From an uncultured Bacteroidia bacterium (GTDB lineage Bacteria > Bacteroidota > Bacteroidia > Bacteroidales > UBA932), in contig CADAOB010000010.1 in the NCBI GenBank assembly GCA_902789445.1, positions 1-50,860 of the forward strand: a stretch of DNA of 50,860 nt, in the 5' to 3' direction. Position numbers and translations under genes: made by a program. Below, piece by piece: positions 22,769-30,076 of this stretch. Numbering within the stretch: the first letter of the stretch is position 1; every line of letters begins with the position of its first letter. The notes under the pieces were generated by a model. The model was not told where the DNA came from and searched no databases. It saw only the letters and a list, made by a program, of their open reading frames with translations.

Positions 22769-24088
22769 TTATTTCGTGAGTTCACGCATCTCTTCAAGGG
22801 AGATGTCCTTCTTCTCGAGGGTGGCGGTACCGCGGAGCCAGTTCAGGACGAGGTCGTCCTCAACGCGCTCGACGATGCGCTCGGCCTGCTGGCGGTCGCC
22901 CAGCAGCTGCTCGGCATAGCGGGTCAGGTGTTCTTCCGGAACGTTCTGCATGCCGTACATGGCGAACTGGTAGGATGCCATCGACATGGCCTCTTTCATC
23001 AGATCTTCTTTCGAGACCTTCATGTCCTGGTCCTTCATGAGCTTGGTACGGATCATGTTCCAGCGGAAATCCTTGGCGAAGAGGTCATATTCGGCCTCGA
23101 TCTGCTCCATGGTGAACTTGTCTTCGTTGGCGGTCTTGATCCAGCGCTTCATGAATGCGTCGGGAAGCTGGATGGCGGCCTTGCCGATGAGGTATTCCTT
23201 GGCGTCGAGCATGAAGCGGTAGTCGCTTTCGCGGCTGTATTCTTCCTGCAGGCGTTCCCGGACCTTGGCGTCGAATTCAGCCTCGTCCTTGCACTTGCCT
23301 TCGCCGAAAATCTGGTCGAAGGTGGCCTGGGTCAGCGGGGCATCGACAAAGGTCTTGACATCATTTACCGTCATCGTCCATTCCGCGGGGAGCGTGTCGA
23401 GTTCCTCTTTCTTGACATGGAACATCGCGGCGCGGTCGGCTTCGTTGGGGAAGGACTTGACGATGTCCACCGTGCGGACGTCGCCCTTCTTCAGGCCCAC
23501 GAAATCCTTCTTGCCTTCGTCCGACATGCTGCGCAGGGCAACATAGGCGCCTTCCACCTTCTGCTCTCCGCTGACGAAGTCGGCGATCACGAAGTCGTCT
23601 TCCCCGGCGGCCTCACCGCTCTCGAGCTGGCCGAACTGCTTGAGCAGGCCGTGGCGGTAATCCTTGAGGGCTTCGTCGGTGATGGTGACATTGTAATAGG
23701 GAATCTTGTCGTCGGCCGAAACCGTGAGTTTGACCTCGGGGGCCACTGCCAGGTCGAAGTCGAACGAGAACTTGTCGGGATCCTCCCAGTTGTTGTCCGC
23801 CTGCTTCTCGCTCGGGAGCGGTTCGCCGATGAGATTGAGTTTGTTCTCGTCGATGAAATGATTGAGGGCGTCGGTCACGAGGGTGTTCACCGCTTCGCCG
23901 AGCGCCTGTCCGCCATGGATCTTCTCGATGAGCGACATCGGGGCCATGCCGCGGCGGAAGCCGCGGATGTCCGCGTTGCGGCGGTACTCGTTCAATTTCT
24001 TCTTCCGGGGTTCAGCCCAATCGTTCTTGTCGAGGGCGATGCTGACGGTCATGTTGAGGTCGTCAACCTGGTTTTTCGTTACTTCCAT
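22769..24088 (-). CDS. tig: Trigger factor
   Basis: 439 residues, ribosome-bound chaperone. The N-terminal ribosome-binding domain shows RRNADIRGFRRGMAPMSLI, whose FRxG-like loop is the ribosome contact. The central region (about 150-235) keeps a degenerate PPIase-like fold (EDDFVIADF, VGLKKGDVRTVDIVKSFP), and the C-terminal helical arms run to the end. Expressed with clpP and clpX from a promoter at 24124. Confidence 0.95.
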   Translation of the reverse strand: MEVTKNQVDDLNMTVSIALDKNDWAEPRKKKLNEYRRNADIRGFRRGMAPMSLIEKIHGGQALGEAVNTLVTDALNHFIDENKLNLIGEPLPSEKQADNNWEDPDKFSFDFDLAVAPEVKLTVSADDKIPYYNVTITDEALKDYRHGLLKQFGQLESGEAAGEDDFVIADFVSGEQKVEGAYVALRSMSDEGKKDFVGLKKGDVRTVDIVKSFPNEADRAAMFHVKKEELDTLPAEWTMTVNDVKTFVDAPLTQATFDQIFGEGKCKDEAEFDAKVRERLQEEYSRESDYRFMLDAKEYLIGKAAIQLPDAFMKRWIKTANEDKFTMEQIEAEYDLFAKDFRWNMIRTKLMKDQDMKVSKEDLMKEAMSMASYQFAMYGMQNVPEEHLTRYAEQLLGDRQQAERIVERVEDDLVLNWLRGTATLEKKDISLEEMRELTK

Positions 24089-24123
24089 TATCGTAATTGT
24101 GTTTTTCTATTTCGTAAGGGGTG

Positions 24124-24131
24124 CAAAGTTA
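24124..24131 (-). promoter_or_regulatory. -7 promoter box for tig-clpP-clpX
   Basis: Minus strand TAACTTTG, an exact TAnnTTTG match, 35 bases before the tig ATG. Confidence 0.65.
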
Positions 24132-24143
24132 TAAAAAAATCAC

Positions 24144-24151
24144 TATATTTG
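24144..24151 (+). promoter_or_regulatory. -7 promoter box for the M20 peptidase gene
   Basis: TATATTTG, an exact match, 24 bases before the ATG at 24176; divergent from the tig box. Confidence 0.65.
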
Positions 24152-24175
24152 TAGGAATTAGCAAATAAAATCGGT

Positions 24176-25522
24176 ATGAAACAATACATTGAACAGAACA
24201 AAGAACGCTTCTTCGACGAACTTTTCTCCCTGCTCCGCATCCCTTCCATCAGCTCGGAGTCAGCCCACCGCCCCGACATGTACCGCTGCGCCGAACGGCT
24301 GGTCGAACTGCTGAAAGAGGCCGGTGCCGACCGCGCCGCCGTCTATGAGACCACCGGCCACCCGGTCGTCTTCGCCGAGAAGAAATACGATCCGAAAGCA
24401 CCTACCATCCTGGTTTACGGCCACTACGATGTGATGCCGGTCGATCCGCTCAATCTCTGGAACTCCAATCCTTTCGAACCCGAGATCCGTGACGGGGCCA
24501 TCTACGCCCGCGGCGCAAACGACGACAAGGGCCAGACCTTCATGCACCTCAAGGCTTTTGAATACCTGGTACGCACCGGCCGGCTCCGCCACAACATCAA
24601 GTTCATCCTGGAGGGCGAAGAGGAGATGGGCTCGGCCGCCCTCTCGAAATGGATCAAGACCCACAAGAAGCTGCTCGCCTGCGATATCATCCTGGTCTCC
24701 GACACCACGATGCTCAGCGACAAGATTCCTTCGATCAACTGCGGCATGCGCGGTATCTGCTACATGGAAGTCAAGGTCACCGGCCCGAAGAAAGACCTGC
24801 ACTCCGGCCACTACGGCGGCGCGGTGTACAACCCCATCAATACGCTCTGCAAGATGATCGATTCGCTCATCGACGCGGATGGCCACATCACGGTGAAAGG
24901 CTTCTACGACGATGTGGTGGAACTCAGCCGCAAGGACCGCAAGATGCTGGGCCGGGCGCCCTACAATGCGCAGGAATACATGGACAACATCGGCGTGAAA
25001 GCGCTCACGGGTGAAAAAGGCTACACGACGCTCGAACGCGTGGGCATCCGTCCCTGCCTCGACGTGAACGGCATCTGGGGCGGCTATACCGGGGAAGGTT
25101 CCAAGACGGTCATCCCCAGCGAGGCGCACGCCAAGATCTCGATGCGCCTGGTCCCGAATCAGGACTCCGCGACCATCGCCAAGCTCTTCGCCCGGCACTT
25201 CAAGGCCATCGCACCCAAGGGCGTGACGGTCGAGGTGCAGGAGAAGCACGGCGGCGACGGCTTCCTCATTCCGATTTCCTCGAAAGCCTACCAGGCGGCC
25301 TCCCGCGCGGTCGGCGAGGTTTACGGCGTCGAACCGGTCCCCAGCCGGGGCGGCGGCAGCATCGCCATCCTGGCGGAAATGCAGCGCGCGCTCCACGCCG
25401 ACCCGCTGCTGATGGGCTTCGGCCTCGAACGCGACTTCATCCACTCCCCCAACGAGAGTTATCTCATCGACCAGCTCTTCAAGGGCATGGAGTCGATCGC
25501 CAAATTCTATCAGTATTTTTGA
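24176..25522 (+). CDS. M20 family dipeptidase
   Basis: 448 residues without a signal peptide, so cytosolic. Zinc ligands and catalytic residues are complete: VYGHYDVMPVD, YARGANDDKG, LEGEEEMGS (Glu pair), VSDTTM (Asp) and HSPNESY (last His). The dimerisation domain runs about 200-350 (DLHSGHYGGAVYNPI). The family includes carnosinase-like and succinyl-diaminopimelate-type enzymes; sequence and length fit a broad dipeptidase. Its stop is followed by the first arm of a palindromic repeat after 9 bases. Confidence 0.9.
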   Translation: MKQYIEQNKERFFDELFSLLRIPSISSESAHRPDMYRCAERLVELLKEAGADRAAVYETTGHPVVFAEKKYDPKAPTILVYGHYDVMPVDPLNLWNSNPFEPEIRDGAIYARGANDDKGQTFMHLKAFEYLVRTGRLRHNIKFILEGEEEMGSAALSKWIKTHKKLLACDIILVSDTTMLSDKIPSINCGMRGICYMEVKVTGPKKDLHSGHYGGAVYNPINTLCKMIDSLIDADGHITVKGFYDDVVELSRKDRKMLGRAPYNAQEYMDNIGVKALTGEKGYTTLERVGIRPCLDVNGIWGGYTGEGSKTVIPSEAHAKISMRLVPNQDSATIAKLFARHFKAIAPKGVTVEVQEKHGGDGFLIPISSKAYQAASRAVGEVYGVEPVPSRGGGSIAILAEMQRALHADPLLMGFGLERDFIHSPNESYLIDQLFKGMESIAKFYQYF

Positions 25523-25531
25523 TACTGAAAT

Positions 25532-25899
25532 GATTATGCTTCCAGTTTCGGCTTATATGGCTTTCAGACCGTCTCGCTACGCTCGACCCCTCCCAAAATC
25601 CGAGATTTTGGGCCCCTCCCTCTAATAGCCGAGGGTGGCTAAGGTCTTCAAGCCATATAAGCCTCAACTTGCAGCATAATCGATTACCTGTTCCGAGAAT
25701 CATCAAGTCCGCATCAGCGGACCGCCGGAGGCCGGTACTTTGCTGACCACATCTCAAAAACGCACGTCTCCCAGCGTTAGCAAAGTACTAAGGCCGGGAG
25801 GCGCGGGGGTTACTCCCGAAGGTCGTGCTCTCGCCTACGGCTCGGGTGGGGCGGAGCCCCAGTATTCAAGCCATATAAGCCGAAACTGGAAGCAGAATC
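25532..25899. repeat. Nested palindromic element with three related arms
   Basis: Fills the 375-base gap between the M20 peptidase and the transposase. A 32-base arm (25532-25563, containing GCTTCCAGTTTCGGCTTATA) recurs inverted at 25868-25899 with one mismatch, and a third, diverged inverted copy is at 25650-25681 (four differences from the first). Unit 1 (25532-25681) folds into one long stem, extended by AGACC/GGTCT, around a perfect hairpin CCCAAAATC-cga-GATTTTGGG. Unit 2 contains a GGTACTTTGCT / AGCAAAGTAC stem (about 25733-25792). The outer right arm overlaps the transposase stop codon. The core matches the element at 30077-30208. Confidence 0.85.
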
Positions 25900-26941
25900 A
25901 GTAACACGATTCAAGAAGTTGCTTCTGGAGAGGTGTGGGCTGGATGAGGACGGATTTGGGGCGGCGGGTGTAGGGCGAGATGTAGTTCAGGCGGTACATC
26001 GTGCGGGCGGCCTCGCACACCTGGTCGAAAGAGAACCGGGCCATGCGGTCGCGGATCATCCGTTCCACTTCCCGCCGGATCGCATAGGCCGCCAGGCAGA
26101 TGCACAGATGGCCTTCGATGCGGCCCTTCACCCGGCGGTGGAACGGCCGGATGTCGAGGTCCATTTCATTCATTTGGAAAATCTGCGGAAGGAAGGGATC
26201 CTCATCGAAGACGACCGAGGGCTCGCTGACGCGGCATTTTTTGAAAAAGCGGCGAAGGGTCTGATACAGTTTCTCTTCCGGAAGGTCCCGGGCGATCATC
26301 CGGCAGGCCAGCGGACGGTCCTGGTCGGAAACCATCAGCGCTGCCTGCAGGCGGGGCAAACGCGGTTTGCGGCCCTTCGGGCGGGCGGGCAGGCTGCCGT
26401 CGGCGGCATCGGCCGCCACGGTTTCTAGCGGAAACAGGAAACAGCCCGCGCGGACAGCTTCTTCTTCCGTGCCCAGAAGGAAATCCGTCAGGCGGAGGCC
26501 GTCCACACAGCGATAGATCCGGGCGTCGTCAATCTCCTGCCCCAGATAGCGCCGTACATAGTCCGCCGCGCGACGCTTGCTTCCCGGATCGAAGAGCCGG
26601 CAAAGGACAAGATGACGGAACAGCGGATCCCGGCCAGTCCCCAGTCCGAGGCGGTCGAAGACGGGACCGAAAAAGAGTTCGGGGCCGGCCAGTTCGATGC
26701 GCCCCTGTTCGAGCGTGGCGGCGTAATCGCGAAGCTGCGCCTCGTCCATCTTGTCGAAAAGGGTTTCAGGTTCCCCGGTCTGCTCCCGTACGAATTCACG
26801 GGCCCGGTTCTCGAGCAAGTCGGCTTCCGCCGCCGTTTTGGCTGCGCCAAACGAACGGACCACCTCATAGCGGCCGCGGCTCTTGTCCACGACGCTGATG
26901 CTGATGCTACCTGAGCGGTTTATCTTGCGACGGACGAACAT
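25898..26941 (-). CDS. Shortened IS1634-like transposase derivative, probably inactive
   Basis: 347 residues, against about 500-600 for intact IS1634-family transposases. The N-terminus is characteristic (MFVRRKINRSGSISISVVDK, then GRYEVVRSFG), as is the C-terminal RRVKGRIEGHLCICLAAYAI with the expected catalytic Glu. The middle is shortened: where relatives have a first Asp in a DVTT-like motif this one reads FPLETVAADA, and the stretch between the second Asp region (VVFDEDPFLP) and the Glu is only about 25 residues. The frame is otherwise intact, with no stops. Either a decaying copy or a repurposed DNA-binding protein. It follows the alpha-CTD-like gene by 9 bases. Confidence 0.7.
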   Translation of the reverse strand: MFVRRKINRSGSISISVVDKSRGRYEVVRSFGAAKTAAEADLLENRAREFVREQTGEPETLFDKMDEAQLRDYAATLEQGRIELAGPELFFGPVFDRLGLGTGRDPLFRHLVLCRLFDPGSKRRAADYVRRYLGQEIDDARIYRCVDGLRLTDFLLGTEEEAVRAGCFLFPLETVAADAADGSLPARPKGRKPRLPRLQAALMVSDQDRPLACRMIARDLPEEKLYQTLRRFFKKCRVSEPSVVFDEDPFLPQIFQMNEMDLDIRPFHRRVKGRIEGHLCICLAAYAIRREVERMIRDRMARFSFDQVCEAARTMYRLNYISPYTRRPKSVLIQPTPLQKQLLESCY

Positions 26942-26950
26942 ACTCCAAAG

Positions 26951-27172
26951 TTAGTATGTATCCGCGTTATTTCCAAATAATTCCGTTAAAAGCTGGAGCA
27001 ATTCTTCCGTCGTGGCGGGGCCGAAGCCGCGAAGCAGGCGGATGCGGCTCAGATCGTAGAGGACGAATTCCTTCAGATCCGTGAACCCGTTCTCCGTCAA
27101 GGCCGTGCGCAGGCGGCTCGACAGACGTTTTGCCGCAAAGAGCGAAGAGACGGAGGTATCGGTCGGTTGCAT
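26951..27172 (-). CDS. Small helix-hairpin-helix protein resembling the RNA polymerase alpha C-terminal domain
   Basis: 73 residues. LSSRLRTALTENGFTDLKEF and IRLLRGFGPATTEELLQLL follow the pattern of alpha-CTD (S-x-R-x-x-x-x-L ... G-x-G-x-x-T-x-E-E-L), a helix-hairpin-helix DNA-binding fold. It is not a fragment of rpoA: it has its own start and stop and no N-terminal domain. It sits 9 bases upstream of the transposase-like gene and is preceded by a structured leader whose T run reaches its start codon. Function unknown; it could bind DNA or contact RNA polymerase. Confidence 0.6.
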   Translation of the reverse strand: MQPTDTSVSSLFAAKRLSSRLRTALTENGFTDLKEFVLYDLSRIRLLRGFGPATTEELLQLLTELFGNNADTY

Positions 27173-27177
27173 AAAAA

Positions 27178-27398
27178 AGTGTGGGCCATCACAGCCGTAA
27201 CCGATGAACCGGGCTCTGGACTGCCTCGAGTGTCGGGTAGGACGAACGGCTCACACTTCGCTATAGCGTGGCCGAAGGCCGACGAATAGCCCAGTGCAAG
27301 CGTTCCGCTTCCATCCGCGACTCGATTTGAATTGTCCAGATTCGGTTCGAGCGGACAGGCTGAACGCTGTCAAAAGTGTATCAAGGTCCCGAAGGACC
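27178..27398 (-). ncRNA. Structured leader or small RNA upstream of the alpha-CTD-like gene
   Basis: About 220 bases between a strong -7 box and the ATG, with several perfect pairings read by eye (plus coordinates): hairpin 27385-27398; AGCGTTC/GAACGCT joining 27362-27368 and 27299-27305; inside it TCCGC..TCGA pairing 27347-27355 with 27314-27325; a long hairpin at 27260-27290 with a GGCC-ttc-GGCC tip; and AGTGTGAGCC/GGCCCACACT (one mismatch) pairing 27248-27257 with 27178-27187, followed by a T run that ends at the start codon. The last stem looks like a terminator or attenuator. I match it to no known riboswitch. Confidence 0.45.
27206..27225. repeat. 20-bp direct repeat, copy 1
   Basis: GAACCGGGCTCTGGACTGCC, identical to 27504-27523 and in the same orientation, 298 bases apart. 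This copy lies inside the leader RNA, enclosed by its terminator-like stem. Confidence 0.9.
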
Positions 27399-27401
27399 CG
27401 A

Positions 27402-27409
27402 CAAAGATA
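27402..27409 (-). promoter_or_regulatory. -7 promoter box for the leader/alpha-CTD/transposase unit
   Basis: Minus strand TATCTTTG, an exact match. The transcript would begin near 27396, giving a leader of about 225 bases. Confidence 0.6.
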
Positions 27410-27433
27410 GCGATAAAGTTTTTATTTTTTTGT

Positions 27434-27462
27434 ATAAAAAATTGCTTTTCTGTTAAGCAATT
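27434..27462 (-). terminator. Probable terminator of the mtgA transcript
   Basis: Minus strand AATTGCTT, 7-base loop, AAGCAATT, then TTTTTAT. It lies about 110 bases beyond the mtgA stop and just before the leader promoter, so the mtgA 3' untranslated region includes direct-repeat copy 2. Confidence 0.6.
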
Positions 27463-27503
27463 CCGGGAAGAAATGGTTTACTTTGCCCCCGCAACCGGAA
27501 ATC

Positions 27504-27523
27504 GAACCGGGCTCTGGACTGCC
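27504..27523. repeat. 20-bp direct repeat, copy 2
   Basis: Identical to 27206-27225. It lies in the 3' flank of mtgA. On the minus strand the following bases read GATTTCCGGTTGCGG, loosely similar to ATCGGTTACGG after copy 1, so the duplicated unit may be longer and diverged. Confidence 0.9.
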
Positions 27524-27542
27524 GCCGCGATAAAGGGTGCTG

Positions 27543-27577
27543 CGTGTCTGCGGTGAAAGCCGCAGGCACGTTTTATT
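27543..27577 (+). terminator. Plus-strand hairpin with T run at the mtgA 3' end
   Basis: CGTGTCTGCGG, loop TGAAAG, CCGCAGGCACG (11 pairs, one T-G) followed by TTTTATT. As a terminator it works for plus-strand transcription, but no plus-strand gene precedes it. A short plus-strand RNA starting near the TTACTTTG at 27478 is possible. Confidence 0.5.
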
Positions 27578-28313
27578 CTTCCACCCAGTCCGGGAATTGC
27601 ACATTGGGAAGATTCTGCATGCGGACGGCCTGCAGGTCCCACAGCTCCCGGTGCGCCGCATCGGGTTGCTCCAGCGGCGAAAGCAGGCGCGGATTGCGCA
27701 GGCAGGTGGCCAGGTCGAAAGACCGTTTCAAATCCAGTTCCGAAGCCGGAATCCCATAATAAACCCGCGCCGCCGTTTCGAAGCCATACATCCCCACACC
27801 GGTTTCAACCACATTGAGATAGACTTCCAGGATACGCGGCTTGCCCCAGATCACTTCGATCAGAACGGTCCACCACGCCTCGACCACCTTCCGAAAGACA
27901 TTTTGTGCGCCGAATGTGAACACATTCTTGGCCGTCTGCTGGGAAATGGTACTGAACCCCCGCAGGGGCTTGCCATCCCGCCAGTGGTCCTGCCACATGC
28001 GGCGGACCGTCGCAGCGTTGAGCAACGAATCGAAGTTGAACCCGTGGTTGTAGCAGAAATGCCGGTCTTCCGTCCGGATGACGGCTTTGCGCAGTGCCGG
28101 GGAAAACGACTGGAGCGGCACCCAGGCCTTTTGCGTATGGAAGCTGCTGTCGGCGCGGTATTCGATGCTGCGCTTGAGCATCAGCGGGGTATAGCGGACC
28201 GGAACCCATTTGAGCAGCAGTACAAGCAGGATGCTGAATGCAAGCAGGCACAGGATGATCCGGACCAGCCAGCGCAGAAAGGGAGTCTTGACGAACAGTG
28301 CCGCACGCTTCAT
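27573..28313 (-). CDS. mtgA: Monofunctional peptidoglycan glycosyltransferase
   Basis: 246 residues, family GT51, without a transpeptidase domain. One N-terminal membrane anchor (about 14-36) is followed by the catalytic motif IRTEDRHFCYNHGFNFDSL (Glu near 83), STISQQTAKNVF and RKVVEAWWTVLIE...KPRILEVYLN. It polymerises lipid II into glycan strands on the outer face of the inner membrane. The -7 box ends 4 bases before the ATG, so the mRNA is probably leaderless. Confidence 0.94.
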   Translation of the reverse strand: MKRAALFVKTPFLRWLVRIILCLLAFSILLVLLLKWVPVRYTPLMLKRSIEYRADSSFHTQKAWVPLQSFSPALRKAVIRTEDRHFCYNHGFNFDSLLNAATVRRMWQDHWRDGKPLRGFSTISQQTAKNVFTFGAQNVFRKVVEAWWTVLIEVIWGKPRILEVYLNVVETGVGMYGFETAARVYYGIPASELDLKRSFDLATCLRNPRLLSPLEQPDAAHRELWDLQAVRMQNLPNVQFPDWVEE

Positions 28314-28317
28314 AGGG

Positions 28318-28325
28318 CAAAGTTA
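28318..28325 (-). promoter_or_regulatory. -7 promoter box for mtgA
   Basis: Minus strand TAACTTTG, exact, only 4 bases before the ATG; transcription should start at or next to the start codon. Confidence 0.6.
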
Positions 28326-28345
28326 ACAAACTATCCGGTTTTTCG

Positions 28346-28353
28346 TATCTTTG
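28346..28353 (+). promoter_or_regulatory. -7 promoter box for the HD-domain gene
   Basis: TATCTTTG, exact, 5 bases before the ATG at 28359. Divergent from the mtgA box 20 bases away. Confidence 0.6.
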
Positions 28354-28358
28354 CAGCA

Positions 28359-28988
28359 ATGAATCCGAAACTCAAAGATTATATTGCGCGGGAGATCCTG
28401 CCGCGCTACACGCATTTTGACAAGGCGCACCAACTGGACCATATCAATACGGTGATCAGCCAGAGTGCCGCCCTGGCCGACATGCTCGCCGCACAAGGTA
28501 CCGAAGTGGACCGCGACATGGTCTATGTCATCGCCGCCTACCACGACCTGGGCATTGTGAACGGCCGGGAGAATCACCATATCGATTCGGGCAAGATCCT
28601 GATGGCAGACCCGGAACTCCCGAAATACTTTAGCCCCGAACAGCTCCAGACGATGAAAGAGGCCGTGGAAGACCACCGGGCCTCCGCGAAAAGCGCGCCC
28701 CGCTCCCTCTACGGACGCATCGTAGCCGAAGCAGACCGGCAGATCGACCCGAGGACCATCGTGCTCCGCACCCTGCAATACGGGCTGGAGCATTATCCCG
28801 AACTCGACAAGGCCGGGCACTTCGCGCGCGCAGAGGCGCACCTGAAGGAGAAATACGGCGAAGGCGGCTACCTGAAGCTTTGGTTCGCCGAATCGGAAAA
28901 CGCCCGCCGCCTGGCCGAACTCCGCACCCTGATGGCCGACCGCCAGGCGCTGCAGGCCCTGATGGAGGATATCTGGATCCACCTATGA
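28359..28988 (+). CDS. HD-domain metal-dependent phosphohydrolase
   Basis: 209 residues from the ATG at 28359; the open frame further upstream is antisense to mtgA. HD signature: HFDKAHQLDHI (first His), AAYHDLGI (His-Asp pair), a helix with EDHRAS and a late Asp in AEADRQIDPR. Such small HD proteins hydrolyse nucleotides or related phosphates; the substrate cannot be read here. The stop overlaps the first chromate-transporter gene by 4 bases (ATGA), so the three genes form one unit. Confidence 0.8.
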   Translation: MNPKLKDYIAREILPRYTHFDKAHQLDHINTVISQSAALADMLAAQGTEVDRDMVYVIAAYHDLGIVNGRENHHIDSGKILMADPELPKYFSPEQLQTMKEAVEDHRASAKSAPRSLYGRIVAEADRQIDPRTIVLRTLQYGLEHYPELDKAGHFARAEAHLKEKYGEGGYLKLWFAESENARRLAELRTLMADRQALQALMEDIWIHL

Positions 28989-29542
28989 AGACACTGCTGC
29001 AACTCTTCTGGACGTTCTTCAAGATCGGTGCCTTCACCTTCGGCAGCGGGTATGCGATGATTCCGATGATCGAGAAGGAGGTGGTGGACCGCCGCAAGTG
29101 GTTCGAGCGCGACGAGTTTTACGACCAGTTCGCCCTTGCCTCGTCGGCCCCCGGTCCTTTTGCCCTCAACACGGCCGTCTTCGTGGGCTACAAGTTGAAA
29201 GGCTGGTGGGGCTCGCTCTTCGCCGTGCTGGGCGCCGTGCTGCCCTCGTTCCTGATTATCCTGCTGATTGCAATGTACTTGAGCGGATTCCGCGGGAACC
29301 GCTATGTGGAGGCCGCTTTCAAAGGCATCCGGCCCGCCGTCATTGCCCTGATCGCCGTGCCGTTCATCAATATGCTCAAGCGGCTTCCGTGGTATTTTAT
29401 GCTGATGGCCCTTGCGGTGGCCGGTGTCATCTGCTACGTGGGGGTCTCCCCCATCTGGTTCATCCTGGCCGGCGCCCTGGCCGGTGTGGTGCTGACCTGG
29501 TATGAAAAGCCCCGTCCGGACGGGAAAGGAGGTGCGGAATGA
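28985..29542 (+). CDS. Chromate transporter family protein, first half of a split pair
   Basis: 185 residues with about five membrane segments. The CHR domain is recognisable: LFWTFFKIGAFTFGSGYAMIP, ASSAPGPFALNTAVFVGYK and a long hydrophobic C-terminal half. Short-chain CHR proteins work in pairs that correspond to the two halves of ChrA. They are annotated as chromate efflux, but in gut anaerobes the natural substrate is uncertain. Overlaps both neighbours by 4 bases. Confidence 0.88.
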   Translation: MKTLLQLFWTFFKIGAFTFGSGYAMIPMIEKEVVDRRKWFERDEFYDQFALASSAPGPFALNTAVFVGYKLKGWWGSLFAVLGAVLPSFLIILLIAMYLSGFRGNRYVEAAFKGIRPAVIALIAVPFINMLKRLPWYFMLMALAVAGVICYVGVSPIWFILAGALAGVVLTWYEKPRPDGKGGAE

Positions 29543-30063
29543 TCTATCTGCAACTCTTCCTCTCCTACCTGAAGATCGGGTTCTTCGGCTTCGGCGGCGG
29601 CTATGCGATGCTGTCGCTCATCCAGAACGAGATGGTGACGCGTCACGGCTGGATGACCGCCACGGAACTGGCCGACATCGTCGCCGTGTCGCAGATGACG
29701 CCCGGTCCGATCGCCATCAACTGCGCCACGTATGTAGGCTACACCGTGACGGGCAACATCTGGGGCTCGATGCTGACGACCTTTGCCGTCAGCCTGCCGC
29801 CGCTGACCCTGATGGTCTTGATCACCATTTTCTACAACCGCCTGAAAAGCAACGCCTACATGCAAGGGGCGATGAAATGGATGAAGCCGATGATCTGCGG
29901 GATGATCGGTGCGGCCGCCCTGCTTTTCCTCAACGGCGAGACCTTCATCGACTGGAAGAGCTATGCCATCTTCGCCGTCTGTTTCATCGCGACCTGGTTC
30001 AAGGTCGATTCCATCCTGATGATCGTCCTATCCGCCGCCGCGGGCATCCTGTTATATCTGTAA
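29539..30063 (+). CDS. Chromate transporter family protein, second half of a split pair
   Basis: 174 residues, homologous to the preceding protein: LFLSYLKIGFFGFGGGYAML, SQMTPGPIAINCATYVGY and four or five membrane segments. The GFGGG and PGPIA motifs match those of its partner, as expected for an antiparallel two-subunit transporter. Followed after 13 bases by a palindromic repeat. Confidence 0.88.
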   Translation: MIYLQLFLSYLKIGFFGFGGGYAMLSLIQNEMVTRHGWMTATELADIVAVSQMTPGPIAINCATYVGYTVTGNIWGSMLTTFAVSLPPLTLMVLITIFYNRLKSNAYMQGAMKWMKPMICGMIGAAALLFLNGETFIDWKSYAIFAVCFIATWFKVDSILMIVLSAAAGILLYL

Positions 30064-30076
30064 ATACGCAACGATC

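Noticed and set aside
25479-25757. 92-codon minus-strand open frame
   Set aside because: Runs through the palindromic repeat; composition and position argue against coding.
27178-27400. RNase P RNA, tmRNA, 6S or SRP RNA
   Set aside because: None of the conserved motifs I know for these RNAs is present; left as an unclassified structured leader.
27480-27530. Possible tRNA on the minus strand (T-loop-like GGTTCGATTTCC)
   Set aside because: The T stem has a mismatch and a weak pair, and no matching acceptor, D-arm or anticodon arm is present.
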